Part shown: one piece after another, positions 36,031 through 44,899 of the stretch
Position numbering within the stretch: the first letter of the stretch is position 1
Layout of the letters: each line of letters opens with the position of its first letter
The notes under the pieces: model-generated
The model's input: the letters and a program-made list of their open reading frames with translations, nothing else
Database searches by the model: none
What the model was told of the DNA's origin: nothing
From: an uncultured Paracoccaceae bacterium
GTDB lineage: Bacteria > Pseudomonadota > Alphaproteobacteria > Rhodobacterales > Rhodobacteraceae
Direction: 5' to 3'
NCBI GenBank assembly: GCA_947499635.1
Contig: CANMPD010000004.1
Location: 62,001-126,000 of the forward strand
DNA length: 64,000 nt
Position numbers and translations under genes: made by a program

Positions 36031-36378
36031 TCAACCACGGAAGTTATAACTTCTGTTTGATTCAGTAATGATGTTCGCATCATTGTACATAGATGTTGGC
36101 CCATTGTTCCATAACCCATTAGGAGCTTGTTCGTTTGGTCGACCAGTCGCTACGCCAATTGCAAAATTTGTAGCTCCTTGTCTGATCGCTCCCCGAACAC
36201 CTTTTCCCGCAAGGGCATCACGATCAAAGTTATATCTTTGATTGGTAACTGATGCTGTGGCGTTTTCTATCGAATACCCACCGTTTCCATCGACTGATAT
36301 TGAGCTAGTGACAGGGGGAGGGGAGCTGGCAATCGTATTTATATTCTGAACGTAAAGAGCTTTACTCATAATTTTCAT
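36031..36378 (-). CDS. uncharacterised small protein
   Basis: The 115-residue protein is rich in Asn, Ser and Gly (SISVDGNGGYSIENATASV, NEQAPNGLWNNGPTSMYND) with no signal peptide or membrane helix. The composition is that of a structural or secreted low-complexity protein. An ATG three codons in (36369, MSKALYVQ) is an alternative start. No family recognised; between mipZ and the exported protein. Confidence 0.5.
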   Translation of the reverse strand: MKIMSKALYVQNINTIASSPPPVTSSISVDGNGGYSIENATASVTNQRYNFDRDALAGKGVRGAIRQGATNFAIGVATGRPNEQAPNGLWNNGPTSMYNDANIITESNRSYNFRG

Positions 36379-36398
36379 GGCTGCCAGTTCGATGGAAA

Positions 36399-37208
36399 TT
36401 ATACGTCTATTTCTACGTTCGGCAGGTTGAAAGCCTTCATTGTATCACGCAGTTCCTGACGGGCTGCGATGTTAGAGATGTTCAGTTGTTTTACTCCAAC
36501 GTCTTTTAAGTCCAGTAATGTTAATCCACGCGGGAAGAGTTCGCGGAAAATCACCCGTTCAGAAAAACCGGGACCAACGCGAAATCCAATACGTTTTGAT
36601 AGCATATCGATCGCACGTTCCATCTTTTCTTTATTAACCATGCGCTGCGACCCGACCCGGTTACGTACAACGATCCAGTCAATGGGGGGCAGTCCAGCCT
36701 GGGCGCGCAGTTGGCGGGCATTCCAGACCATTTCGGAATAGACGGATGGACCTTTGATTTTTTCGCCTTTTTCGTCCGTGTGGGCCAGCAAATCGAAATC
36801 AACGAAGCTGTCATTGAGTGGAGTAATCAGCGTATCCGCTAAGGAATGCGCGACTTGGCTAAGGCGTGTGTGGGACCCTGGGCAGTCGATCAGGATAAAA
36901 TCATATTTAGGTTCAAGATCCGAAATAGCGGCAGACAGGCGTAGGTCGTAAATATTTTCGCCGGGCTGCAAAGTACTTGGATCAATTTCGGGAAGGTCAT
37001 ACAGGGACACCATGGGCAATTCGATATTGGCTGTCGCCATGAATTCTAGCCGGTTTTCTAAATACCGCCCAAGCGAGCGTTGACGCAGGTCCAGATCTAG
37101 TGCCGCAATTCTATGTCCCATTCTAGCAAGCGCAGTGACCACGTGCATCGACATGGTTGATTTCCCCGCGCCGCCCTTTTCATTGCCAACAACGATGATA
37201 TGCGCCAT
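36399..37208 (-). CDS. mipZ: division-plane positioning ATPase MipZ
   Basis: The 269-residue ParA-type ATPase has the deviant Walker A GNEKGGAGKST (8-18), DLDLRQRSLGRYLENR, LIDCPGSH, NDSFVDFDLL and the C-terminal FGxRVGPG...VIFRELFPRGLTLLDL block of MipZ (in parts). MipZ forms a bipolar gradient on ParB/chromosome and blocks FtsZ rings away from midcell. It is the first clear core gene to the right of the island. Confidence 0.93.
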   Translation of the reverse strand: MAHIIVVGNEKGGAGKSTMSMHVVTALARMGHRIAALDLDLRQRSLGRYLENRLEFMATANIELPMVSLYDLPEIDPSTLQPGENIYDLRLSAAISDLEPKYDFILIDCPGSHTRLSQVAHSLADTLITPLNDSFVDFDLLAHTDEKGEKIKGPSVYSEMVWNARQLRAQAGLPPIDWIVVRNRVGSQRMVNKEKMERAIDMLSKRIGFRVGPGFSERVIFRELFPRGLTLLDLKDVGVKQLNISNIAARQELRDTMKAFNLPNVEIDV

Positions 37209-37431
37209 CTTCTGGTCCCTTTCATGCGACGCCTCTGCGTGCGTCTGTCATTTATCGGCAACTATAAGACGCGGTGAAATCAAAGAAAAGCGCTGTCAGC
37301 GATTGAGGAGCGATTGCGCTGCGAGGCATGGTATCTGTGCCACCGTATCACAAAGGCTTTGGGTTCCGCAGCTGTGATGCCGTTTCGTGCCTAAGGGCGA
37401 TTTTAGATATGAAGGTCGTGACCATTAAACG

Positions 37432-37458
37432 AAAAAGCCGCCCCATTGGGACGGCTTT
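37432..37458 (-). terminator. rho-independent terminator of rplS-rpmE
   Basis: On the minus strand AAAGCCGTCCC-AAT-GGGGCGGCTTTTTC forms a stem of about 10 bp with one mismatch, followed by T residues, 23 bp after the rpmE stop. Confidence 0.85.
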
Positions 37459-37480
37459 AAAGAAAAAAAAGGTATTGAGC

Positions 37481-37702
37481 TTAGAAGCCCAGACCTTCGT
37501 ATTTCTTTTTGAACTTGGAGACGCGACCACCGGCATCCATTAAGCGGGTTGAGCCGCCAGTCCATGCAGGGTGCACGGAAGGGTCAATATCCAGTGCCAT
37601 TTGGTCACCTTCTTTACCCCATGTGGATTTCATCTTGATGATGGTGCCATCTGTCAGTTTGACGTCGATGGAGTGGTACTCGGGATGTGTATCGGATTTC
37701 AT
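37481..37702 (-). CDS. rpmE: 50S ribosomal protein L31
   Basis: The 73-residue protein ([37 protein letters not shown]) is the L31 of alphaproteobacteria. The zinc-type CxxC pairs are absent, so it is the zinc-free form. It follows rplS by 11 bp and shares its terminator. Confidence 0.95.
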   Translation of the reverse strand: MKSDTHPEYHSIDVKLTDGTIIKMKSTWGKEGDQMALDIDPSVHPAWTGGSTRLMDAGGRVSKFKKKYEGLGF

Positions 37703-37713
37703 AGACCCACTCC

Positions 37714-38088
37714 TTACGCTTTTTTGGCTTTGTAGTTGGTAACCTCTGCGATACGCGCAGACTTACCACGACGTGCACGCAGATAGTATAGTTTGGCGCG
37801 ACGGACGCGGCCACGACGAACAACTTCGATTTTTTCGATATTGGTTGAGAACAGCGGGAACACACGTTCTACGCCTTCGCCGAAAGAAATTTTGCGAACA
37901 GTGAACGAACCAGCGATGCCGTGACCGTTTTTACGGCTGATGCAAACACCTTCGTAGTTCTGCACACGTGTGCGAGACCCTTCGGTCACTTTGTAGCCGA
38001 CGCGGATGGTGTCACCGGCTTTAAAGTCGGGGATGTCTTTCCCCAGCGCAGCGACTTGCTCCGCTTCGAGTTGTGCGATCAGATCCAT
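37714..38088 (-). CDS. rplS: 50S ribosomal protein L19
   Basis: The 124-residue protein has [50 protein letters not shown] (in parts), the L19 signature. The frame is open 24 codons more, but AAAGGAGAAG lies just before ATG 38088, and the family starts [11 protein letters not shown]. It is the first gene of an rplS-rpmE unit. Confidence 0.95.
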   Translation of the reverse strand: MDLIAQLEAEQVAALGKDIPDFKAGDTIRVGYKVTEGSRTRVQNYEGVCISRKNGHGIAGSFTVRKISFGEGVERVFPLFSTNIEKIEVVRRGRVRRAKLYYLRARRGKSARIAEVTNYKAKKA

Positions 38089-38259
38089 CTGACCTTCTCC
38101 TTTTTTGCTCGTGGTTTTTCCACGAAGTTTAGATGACATCCCAGAGCTCTGATCCTTCACCGAGTCCGCTAAACGCGCCCGTCAGAGGTTAGACATCTTT
38201 CCTTATGGTCGTTTCATATCTGCTGGCTTGGCGAAGGTCACCCATACCTGAACATATAC

Positions 38260-38292
38260 GAAAAACCCGGTCGACTCAGTTGAGAGGACCGG
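38260..38292 (-). terminator. terminator after trmD, in front of rplS
   Basis: On the minus strand CCGGTC (38292-38287) pairs with GACCGG (38272-38267), followed by GTTTTTCG. It would separate trmD from rplS, or serve as an attenuator in the rplS leader. Confidence 0.5.
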
Positions 38293-38372
38293 ATGAGCGG
38301 TGGATAAAAGGAAGCAGAATAAAAAGCAAGGGCGTGCGGCGGCGAATGGCACACAATGCGGTGGCCTTTTCC

Positions 38373-39200
38373 CTAATCCTTGCTGTTTTTACGTTGCTGA
38401 TAGGCTTCCCACAGATCAGGGCGGCGTTGGGCTGTGATCTCTTCACTGCTGTCTTGTCGCCATTGGGCAATTTTTCCGTGATGGCCTGACATCAGCACAT
38501 CAGGAATGCTATGCCCTCGCCACTCAGGTGGGCGGGTGTATTGTGGATGTTCTAGTAGGCCTGACGAAAAGCTTTCTTCTTCGGTCGACGCCTGATTGCC
38601 CAAAACACCAGGGATCAGGCGTACGGTGGCATCAATCAAGGCCTGTGCCGCGAGTTCCCCTCCGGTCATCACAAAATCCCCCAAGGAGACCTCTTGGATG
38701 CCGTAATGTTCCAAGACCCGTTCGTCCACGCCTTCGAATCGACCGCACAGCAACGTCATCCCATCACATCGGGCGAGGTTCTGCATCATCTTCTGATCCA
38801 TGCGCCGTCCACGTGGAGATAGATAGATAAGTGGCCAATTTCCGCGTGTGCCTGTCATCGCATGATCGATTGCGTCGCCCAACACATCGGCGCGTAAAAC
38901 CATACCGGCTCCGCCGCCGGCAGGTGTGTCATCAACGTTCTTATGTTTGCCGATGCCAAAGGGGCGCAGATCGATGGTTTCGAGTTGCCATAACCCTTGT
39001 TGCAAGGCTTTTCCTGTTAAGCTTTCGCCTAAAACACCGGGGAACGCTCCGGGGAAAAGGGTTAGGATTTTGGCTTTCCATACTCCTGCAAGATCTGGCG
39101 TATCTGACATCAGTTCGCGCGGTTTTAGCGTCGCGCCAATCGAGAGGCGGCCGTGGGATTTCGTCGGAAGCGGGCGTTTGGATTTAGAAGGCGTGTTCAT
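38373..39200 (-). CDS. trmD: tRNA (guanine-N1)-methyltransferase
   Basis: The 275-residue SPOUT enzyme has the knot motifs DTPAGGGAGMVLRADVL, LIYLSPRGRRMDQ, LLCGRFEGVDERV, YGIQEVSLGDFVMTGGELA (in parts). It makes m1G37 to prevent frameshifts. About 37 residues precede the normal family start (KAKILTLFP); a similar Lys/Arg-rich extension is usual in Rhodobacterales. rimM, its usual neighbour, is further right, past an opposite-strand kinase gene. Confidence 0.93.
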   Translation of the reverse strand: MNTPSKSKRPLPTKSHGRLSIGATLKPRELMSDTPDLAGVWKAKILTLFPGAFPGVLGESLTGKALQQGLWQLETIDLRPFGIGKHKNVDDTPAGGGAGMVLRADVLGDAIDHAMTGTRGNWPLIYLSPRGRRMDQKMMQNLARCDGMTLLCGRFEGVDERVLEHYGIQEVSLGDFVMTGGELAAQALIDATVRLIPGVLGNQASTEEESFSSGLLEHPQYTRPPEWRGHSIPDVLMSGHHGKIAQWRQDSSEEITAQRRPDLWEAYQQRKNSKD

Positions 39201-39257
39201 AGAGTGTTGTTTAGTTTAATTATGCTCCCATGCAATAGAAAGCTTGGAAAGGGCGAC

Positions 39258-40313
39258 ATGACCCCCACCCGTGAAGATCAGAGTGCGCCTGTGAGTAAGA
39301 ATTCACCCGAAGCTCAAAGCGTGCGTGCGCGTGCTATTCGTTTTTGGCCCGAAATTGCGGCAGCCTTGTCTTTTCCCCCTGAAGATGTGCAGTTCTTTCC
39401 ACTGCGTTCCAACAGTCGAAACTTTCATAAATTATGTGTCCTAGATGTTCGTGTGCCCAAACACGGCCGATTTGTTTTACGAGGCGATTTCGGGGATAAG
39501 CCGGTTGAGCGACGTCAGGCGGTTTTAGCTCGGCACAAAAAAGCACAGGTGAGATTAAACGATACGCCTGGCGTCTTCGTTCCGGAAATCTTATGGCACA
39601 GTGCAGACTATAGTTGCATCTTGATGGAGTTCGTTGCGGGCGAAACCGTAGATCGGGAGTTGGGCTTTGCGGATCTAGGTCTTGGATCGCGGCCAGAAAT
39701 TCTGCAACAGGTTGGACAGGCAACGGCAGCATTACACGGTGTTTTACGGCACGAAGAGCGTCTGTTTTGGCCTAAATTCTATTTGCCTCGGGTGGTTCGT
39801 TGGGCGGGAGAGGTTCGTTCAGGCGAGCTAGACGTTTTTAATCGCCATAAGTTTTTGGGGCTTTGCGCATATCTTCATCGTATGGCACGGCGTGCGAAGG
39901 GTCGCCCCTTTATTGCCGGTGACAAACACGGAGATTTTCACTTTCATAATGTCATGGCATCCAAAGAAGGTATCCATTTTATCGATTTTTCTGATGACGG
40001 TGGATCTGTTCAACTTGATGATATTGCCAATCTTTGGATGGCTAATCTTTTGCAGGGCGAGTTGGATGATCCGCTGGTAACAGATGGATATGGTGGTGTT
40101 TCAGATACAGATTGGCGGGCGTTTGAATATGGATACGGTGCCGATGTACTGGCCGACCCCGTCTTTCATTTTGTGTATGGCATGCATCTGTTGAAATTCT
40201 GGAGGTTTAACAGCCTCAATTCACTTGCTGCAGAAAAAAGCATGCGTCGCAGGAAAGTTATCTTGCATATTTTCGATCGTCTTCTGGCCGAGGAAATTAA
40301 AGACCAGACCTAA
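39258..40313 (+). CDS. aminoglycoside-phosphotransferase (APH)-like kinase
   Basis: The 351-residue protein has the APH catalytic loop [10 protein letters not shown] and the metal motif IDFSDDG, plus AGETVDREL and hydrophobic C-terminal helices. It resembles APH/choline-kinase family proteins of unknown substrate, not a known resistance enzyme. It is read against the rimM/trmD genes: divergent from trmD (57 bp apart) and convergent with rimM, whose stop it overlaps by 4 bp. GGAAAGGG lies before ATG 39258; the frame extends 35 codons upstream through trmD. Confidence 0.75.
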   Translation: MTPTREDQSAPVSKNSPEAQSVRARAIRFWPEIAAALSFPPEDVQFFPLRSNSRNFHKLCVLDVRVPKHGRFVLRGDFGDKPVERRQAVLARHKKAQVRLNDTPGVFVPEILWHSADYSCILMEFVAGETVDRELGFADLGLGSRPEILQQVGQATAALHGVLRHEERLFWPKFYLPRVVRWAGEVRSGELDVFNRHKFLGLCAYLHRMARRAKGRPFIAGDKHGDFHFHNVMASKEGIHFIDFSDDGGSVQLDDIANLWMANLLQGELDDPLVTDGYGGVSDTDWRAFEYGYGADVLADPVFHFVYGMHLLKFWRFNSLNSLAAEKSMRRRKVILHIFDRLLAEEIKDQT

Positions 40314-40813
40314 AATAGACCCTCAGGAGGGTCCGCGATAATGCGCCCTTGTTCCATATCAACGGTGGGGACTGCTGCGAGGGTAAAAGGCAGTAGAACG
40401 GTTGATTTCAGCCCTTCGCCTTGGATTTCAAGCAGGTCAGACGCTCCGTGGTTTTGCACACTGCGTACCTGTCCAAGCAATGCGCCACCGGTGTCGTAAA
40501 CGGAAATCCCTACGAGGTCGGTGTGGTAGTACTCGTCATCTGGCAAGTTTGGCAGGCTTGAGCGTGGTGCAAACAGCTGCACACCTTTGAGCGCATCAGC
40601 CTGTTCCTTGGTTTCAACGCCTATCACGCGCGCGCAAAAGCCGTTTTTAATCGCCCGTGTGAGCGTGATCGAATAGGTCGTATCGCCGTTTTCAGTGGAA
40701 AGAGGGGAATAGGTTTCGATTTCCTCGGGAACAGCGCAAAAGCTTTTGATGCGCACTTCGCCGCGCACCCCGTAAGATCCGGCAATTGCGCCAACGCAAA
40801 TCATGTCATCCAT
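40310..40813 (-). CDS. rimM: 16S rRNA processing protein RimM
   Basis: The 167-residue protein has [21 protein letters not shown] at the start, then [23 protein letters not shown] and a C-terminal PRC-barrel ([24 protein letters not shown]). RimM matures the 30S head by binding S19. I chose ATG 40813 (MDDMICVG); ATG at 40822 and 40804 are also in frame. Its first codons overlap the small upstream gene by 8 bp, indicating coupling. Confidence 0.93.
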   Translation of the reverse strand: MDDMICVGAIAGSYGVRGEVRIKSFCAVPEEIETYSPLSTENGDTTYSITLTRAIKNGFCARVIGVETKEQADALKGVQLFAPRSSLPNLPDDEYYHTDLVGISVYDTGGALLGQVRSVQNHGASDLLEIQGEGLKSTVLLPFTLAAVPTVDMEQGRIIADPPEGLF

Positions 40814-40964
40814 TTGAAACACCGGTGCAATATCCGGCCCCTGTCAGTGTGTTTGCCCATGCGCCCCCGGCCTGTGTGCAGCGCTCACGCGCATTGGAGC
40901 GCTCGTAAAGAACACCCGCGCCAAAGGCGATGCCGACGAATATGACAAGACGTATCAATCCCAT
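40806..40964 (-). CDS. 52-residue membrane-anchored protein overlapping rimM
   Basis: ATG 40964 to TGA 40806 encodes a short protein with one hydrophobic helix ([18 protein letters not shown]) and a tail with two cysteines ([17 protein letters not shown]). The Cys pair and single helix suggest a periplasmic mini-domain, possibly disulfide-linked. It lies 21 bp after bluB in the same direction and overlaps the rimM start, so it belongs to the rpsP-rimM transcript. Function unknown. Confidence 0.7.
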   Translation of the reverse strand: MGLIRLVIFVGIAFGAGVLYERSNARERCTQAGGAWANTLTGAGYCTGVSNG

Positions 40965-40985
40965 GTGTCCTAACTGCCCGTGAAT

Positions 40986-41651
40986 CTAACGTGTTTCAAG
41001 AGGAAGCTCGCCAAAGCGTGTTTCCCACCCTTCCAGCTCCAACTCTGGTGTGTCTGAAATGTGCTCAGGGTATCCAATGCAAAAGTAACCGATTAGGGCC
41101 CAGTCATCGGGCACGTTTAGATCACGGTTCATCTGATCAGGATCCAGTACGGAAACCCAGCCAAGGCCTAAACCCTCGCCGCGTAAGGCCAACCAGAACA
41201 GAGTGATCGCAGTGACGACGGAATAACGGCGCATCTCGGGCATGGTGTTAGCCCCAAGACCATGACCTTTCTCTGTGCTGTCATCGCAATAAAAAGCCAG
41301 CTGAATAGGGGCCTCTCTCATTCCGGACAGTTTCAGTCCTGCATAGGTTTCGGCCTTTTCACCGTCATATCCTGCAAGAGCTGCGGCATTGGCCGTCTGA
41401 AAATTCTTAAGCGCAGCCGCACGTGCAGAGGCGCTGTTGACGCGGATCACGCGCCAAGGTTCGCTGAGCCCCACAGAAGGGGCCAACTGAACACAAGAAA
41501 GGCAGCGCGCAAGCACTGCCTCATCAACGTCTTGGGTGCGAAAACGCCGGACATCCCGACGTAAGCGCATCAGTAAATCCAATTGGTCGCGGAACACCTT
41601 GGGAAACGCGCCAAGGGCGTTGTTATCCTGTGCAGTGTGCCGCGGATCCAT
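40986..41651 (-). CDS. bluB: 5,6-dimethylbenzimidazole synthase BluB
   Basis: The 221-residue flavoprotein has LRRDVRRFRTQDVDE, LAPSVGLSEPWRVIRV, LKLSGMREAPIQLAFYCDD (in parts), GLGWVSVLDP and IGYPEHISDTPELE, characteristic of BluB. It turns FMNH2 into DMB, the lower ligand of vitamin B12, using O2. Its ATG (41651) lies 4 bp after the rpsP stop, so it is translated in the ribosomal-protein transcript. cbiB and cobC are 16 kb away. Confidence 0.92.
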   Translation of the reverse strand: MDPRHTAQDNNALGAFPKVFRDQLDLLMRLRRDVRRFRTQDVDEAVLARCLSCVQLAPSVGLSEPWRVIRVNSASARAAALKNFQTANAAALAGYDGEKAETYAGLKLSGMREAPIQLAFYCDDSTEKGHGLGANTMPEMRRYSVVTAITLFWLALRGEGLGLGWVSVLDPDQMNRDLNVPDDWALIGYFCIGYPEHISDTPELELEGWETRFGELPLETR

Positions 41652-41655
41652 GAAA

Positions 41656-42009
41656 TTACTCGGCCGCTGCTTCTGCTGCTTTTGCCGCTTTTTCTTCTGC
41701 ACGATCCTGAGCTTTCTTGCCTGGAACCGCTTTTTGTGGGTTGTTGCGAACTGTTTTTTCGCGAACGCCAGCTGCTTCGAGCATACGTGCGATACGATCA
41801 GTTGGCTGCGCGCCTTGGCTTAGCCAGTGTTGAACGCGTTCCATGTTCATTTTTACGCGCTCTTCGCTGTCTTTTGGCAGCAGGGGGTTATATGTGCCCA
41901 GCTTTTCGATGAAACGGCCGTCGCGTGGCATACGGCTGTCAGCCGCAACAATGCGATAAAAGGGACGTTTTTTAGAGCCGCCGCGGGCCAGACGAATTTT
42001 CATTGCCAT
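41656..42009 (-). CDS. rpsP: 30S ribosomal protein S16
   Basis: The 117-residue protein begins [20 protein letters not shown] and has [18 protein letters not shown] and an Ala/Glu/Lys-rich tail, the S16 of alphaproteobacteria. GGAG precedes ATG 42009 by 9 nt. It leads the transcript bluB-small ORF-rimM, while chorismate mutase and ffh are upstream. Confidence 0.95.
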   Translation of the reverse strand: MAMKIRLARGGSKKRPFYRIVAADSRMPRDGRFIEKLGTYNPLLPKDSEERVKMNMERVQHWLSQGAQPTDRIARMLEAAGVREKTVRNNPQKAVPGKKAQDRAEEKAAKAAEAAAE

Positions 42010-42068
42010 GGTGTTAATCTCCTTTGAATGGCTTGGATCAGATGCATTGCTTGCTAGCGAAGATCTGA

Positions 42069-42365
42069 TTATTCTTGGTGTTTCTTGTGGTGGCGAATAA
42101 CTTCATCGATGATGAAGTTTAAAAACGCTTTGGCGAATTCGGGATCAAGATCGGCCCGGCTTGCCAAATCTTCAAGACGTGCGATCTGGGACGCTTCGCG
42201 TGTAGGATCGGACGGGGGAAGGTCATGTTCAGCTTTGAGTTTGCCAACCGCCTGAGTGTGCTTAAAGCGTTCACCCAGAGTGTAGATCAGGATGGCGTCC
42301 AGACGGTCAATGCTCTCGCGATGTGATTTTAGCACCTCGGCAGCGTGTGTAACAGGATCAGTCAT
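42069..42365 (-). CDS. chorismate mutase (AroQ type)
   Basis: The 98-residue helical protein has [34 protein letters not shown] and [14 protein letters not shown] (in parts), the pattern of AroQ chorismate mutases with the key Arg, Lys and Glu/Gln positions. It converts chorismate to prephenate for Phe/Tyr. It lies between ffh (44 bp) and rpsP (59 bp), same strand. Confidence 0.9.
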   Translation of the reverse strand: MTDPVTHAAEVLKSHRESIDRLDAILIYTLGERFKHTQAVGKLKAEHDLPPSDPTREASQIARLEDLASRADLDPEFAKAFLNFIIDEVIRHHKKHQE

Positions 42366-42409
42366 ATAGACCTCTTGCGATGGCAGTTGGTGTCCAAACT
42401 CGTGTCATG

Positions 42410-43927
42410 TTATTTCTTTTTCCCAAAGCCAGATAGGCCACCGGGAAGGCCCATGCCGCCGCCCAATCCGCCTAGGCCTGGCAAACCGCCGGGCATGCCT
42501 TTGCCGCCGCCCATGGCTTTGGCTGCCGCTTCCAGCGCCTTAGGGTCCATACCAGCGGGCATCTCGGGCATACCGCCCTTGCCGAACATGCCTTTCATGG
42601 CTTGTTTCAGCATGCCACCTTTGCCCATCTTGCCCATTTTCTTCATCATGTCAGACATTTGACGGTGCATCTTTAACAGCTTGTTCAAGTCAGAGACCTG
42701 CATGCCAGAGCCCGCCGCAATGCGTTTCTTGCGTGAGGCTTGCAATAGAGCGGGGTTGGCGCGTTCTTTCTTGGTCATGGATTGGATCAAGGCGATTTGA
42801 CGTTTGAGCATCTTATCGTCAAAACCAGCGCCTTCGACCTGTTTGGCCATTTTCCCCATGCCCGGCATCATTTGCATCATGCCTTGCATGCCGCCCATCT
42901 GTTGCATTTGTTCCAGCTGCATGCGCAGGTCGTTCATGTTGAACTGACCTTTCATCATGCGCTTCATCATGCGTTCGGCTTGTTCGGCCTCGATGGTCTC
43001 TTGGGCTTTTTCAACCAGAGCAACAATGTCACCCATGCCGAGAATACGGCCGGCGACACGTTCGGGTTCAAAGGTCTCGATCGCGTCCATTTTCTCGCCA
43101 AGACCAACAAAGCGAATTGGCTTGCCGGTGACAGCGCGCATGGACAGGGCCGCACCACCGCGACCGTCGCCGTCCATACGTGTGAGGACCACACCAGAAA
43201 TACCAATTTTGGCGTCGAACTCTTCGGCGACTTCAACCGCGACTTGACCTGTGAGGCCATCCACAACAAGGAGCGTTTCACGTGGGCTTACCACGTCACG
43301 GACGTCCTCGACTTCTTTCATCAGAACGTCGTCGATTTGCAGGCGGCCTGCAGTATCAAGCATATAAACGTCGTAGCCGCCCATCGCCGCCTGTTGTTTG
43401 GCACGTTTGGCGATGTCGACAGGCTTTTGCCCCGGTACGATTGGCAATGTGTCGACGCCAATTTGTGTACCAAGTACGGCGAGCTGATCCATCGCAGCCG
43501 GGCGATAGACGTCAAGCGAAGCGAGGAGTACTTTTTTGCCCTCTCGATCCTTTAGGCGCTTGGCCAGCTTGCCGGTGGTTGTGGTTTTACCTGAACCTTG
43601 TAGGCCCACCATCAAGATCGGCGCAGGGGGGCTGTCGATCTTTAGCGTACCCGCATCTTCGTCACCGCGTAGGGTTTCGATCAATGCGTCGTGGACGATT
43701 TTAACAACTTGCTGGCCGGGGGTTACAGATTTGGTGACCGCTTGACCGGTTGCTTGTGTCTGTACCTTTTTGACAAAATCACGCGCCACATTCAGCGAGA
43801 CATCAGCCTCAAGCAGGGCAACACGCACTTCGCGCAGAGCGGTTTTGACATCGTCCTCGGACAGGGCGCCTTGTTTTGTCAGGCGATCAAAGACACCGGA
43901 TAGGCGTTCGGATAGATTTTCAAACAT
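42410..43927 (-). CDS. ffh: signal recognition particle protein Ffh
   Basis: The 505-residue protein has the N domain, the G domain with GLQGSGKTTTTGKLA, DVYRPAAMDQL, LDTAGRLQ, TRMDGDGRGG and GLGEK, and a Met-rich M domain with GKMGKGGMLKQ and a Gly/Met tail. It binds signal sequences with 4.5S RNA and guides ribosomes to FtsY. GGAGG lies before ATG 43927; the frame extends 39 codons upstream. The 4.5S RNA gene is not next to it. Confidence 0.96.
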   Translation of the reverse strand: MFENLSERLSGVFDRLTKQGALSEDDVKTALREVRVALLEADVSLNVARDFVKKVQTQATGQAVTKSVTPGQQVVKIVHDALIETLRGDEDAGTLKIDSPPAPILMVGLQGSGKTTTTGKLAKRLKDREGKKVLLASLDVYRPAAMDQLAVLGTQIGVDTLPIVPGQKPVDIAKRAKQQAAMGGYDVYMLDTAGRLQIDDVLMKEVEDVRDVVSPRETLLVVDGLTGQVAVEVAEEFDAKIGISGVVLTRMDGDGRGGAALSMRAVTGKPIRFVGLGEKMDAIETFEPERVAGRILGMGDIVALVEKAQETIEAEQAERMMKRMMKGQFNMNDLRMQLEQMQQMGGMQGMMQMMPGMGKMAKQVEGAGFDDKMLKRQIALIQSMTKKERANPALLQASRKKRIAAGSGMQVSDLNKLLKMHRQMSDMMKKMGKMGKGGMLKQAMKGMFGKGGMPEMPAGMDPKALEAAAKAMGGGKGMPGGLPGLGGLGGGMGLPGGLSGFGKKK

Positions 43928-44360
43928 GCCTTCGGCCTCCTTGCCGTTTTCAATGTGCCCCAAATCTAAGGGGCGGTTACGTATTCTACAATTATTCGGC
44001 GTAGTTCCCGAACAAACCAAGCGTAATTGCCCCCACGGGCGCAACGCGCTGGTGGAGGGCGATCCTCTGTATCAGAGAGGACCGGAAGTATGGTAATCTT
44101 CCGGAATTTGGGCAGCCATTACCGGCTTTCGAGGTCTCTGTCAAGCGGTCAGGCTGTATGTCACGGGTGTTATCGCAATGTCGTGCCGTCAATATTAGGG
44201 CCATCTTTGGGTATGATAACCTCGGATGGAAGCTTTGCTTGCGCGCAGAGCCTGCCTTGTGTGTCGGGCAGAATTGTATGTCGCAATTGCATGTGCTTGC
44301 CTTGACGTAAAGGGCACACTAGGGCTGGACCCAAACTATTCACCAAAGGGGGCCGAACAT
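43928..44360. other. intergenic region ffh / YbaK with two adjoining hairpins
   Basis: TCCTCT/AGAGGA (44063-44081) and CCGGAAG/CTTCCGG (44082-44104) abut each other. The second has GGACCGG upstream but not the tetraloop and asymmetric loop of SRP RNA. The stretch must hold the divergent promoters of ffh and the deacylase gene. No coding frame is convincing. Confidence 0.4.
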
Positions 44361-44888
44361 ATGGATGCGTCATCGAAGTTTCAGGACAGTTTGCCGACCA
44401 GCTCGGATGCGCTGCTGGCGCAGTTGCAAGCTTGGGGGCTGGACTTTGTGTTGCATACTCATGTGCCACTGAGAACGGTGGAAGAATCCAAGGCAGTGGA
44501 GGCTGATCTAAGTATACCCGGTGAACGGGCGTTGCGGATTAAGAATTTTTACCTTCGTGACCGCAAAAAGCGCAATCATTTGGTGACGTTGGATCAGGAT
44601 CGGACAGTTGATTTGAAAGAGACGGCGCGGGATCTCGGGTTGGGGAATCTGTCTTTTGGGTCGCCAGAACGGTTGCTGGAAAACCTCGGGGTGCGCCCTG
44701 GCGCGGTGAGCCCTTTGGCAATGTTCAACGGCGTATCTAAATCTGTGACGTTTTATATGGACGTTGCCGCATGGGAGGTGGATGTGATTTATATGCACCC
44801 GCTGGTCAACGATCGGACGATTGCCATGGCGCGGACAGACTTGTTGCGGTTTATGGAACGTCTTGAGGTCGAAATACACTGGGTCTAG
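44361..44888 (+). CDS. YbaK/ProX-type aminoacyl-tRNA deacylase
   Basis: The 175-residue protein has VLHTHVPLRTVEESKAVEADL, ALRIKNFYLRDRKKRNHLV, LGLGNLSFGSPERLLENLGV (in parts) and GAVSPLAMF, the features of the ProXp-ala/PrdX branch, which removes Ala from mischarged tRNA-Pro. The frame extends 45 codons upstream over weak sequence; ATG 44361 fits the family. The LysR gene follows after 11 bp. Confidence 0.85.
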   Translation: MDASSKFQDSLPTSSDALLAQLQAWGLDFVLHTHVPLRTVEESKAVEADLSIPGERALRIKNFYLRDRKKRNHLVTLDQDRTVDLKETARDLGLGNLSFGSPERLLENLGVRPGAVSPLAMFNGVSKSVTFYMDVAAWEVDVIYMHPLVNDRTIAMARTDLLRFMERLEVEIHWV

Positions 44889-44899
44889 GAGGTCGCGTT

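Noticed and set aside
23192-36400. A complete second attachment site (direct repeat of the tRNA-Ser 3' end)
   Set aside because: I looked for the tRNA 3' end sequence (TTCGAATCCCATCGTCTCC) to the right of the island and did not find a copy, so the right end is set by gene content only.
39334-39732. 132-codon minus-strand frame
   Set aside because: Antisense shadow of the APH-like kinase.
42782-43555. 257-codon open frame on the plus strand
   Set aside because: It is the antisense of ffh; His-rich low-complexity translation with no family match.
43928-44360. 4.5S (SRP) RNA gene next to ffh
   Set aside because: GGACCGGAAG is present, but the conserved GGAAGCAGC-type apical loop and asymmetric loop are not.
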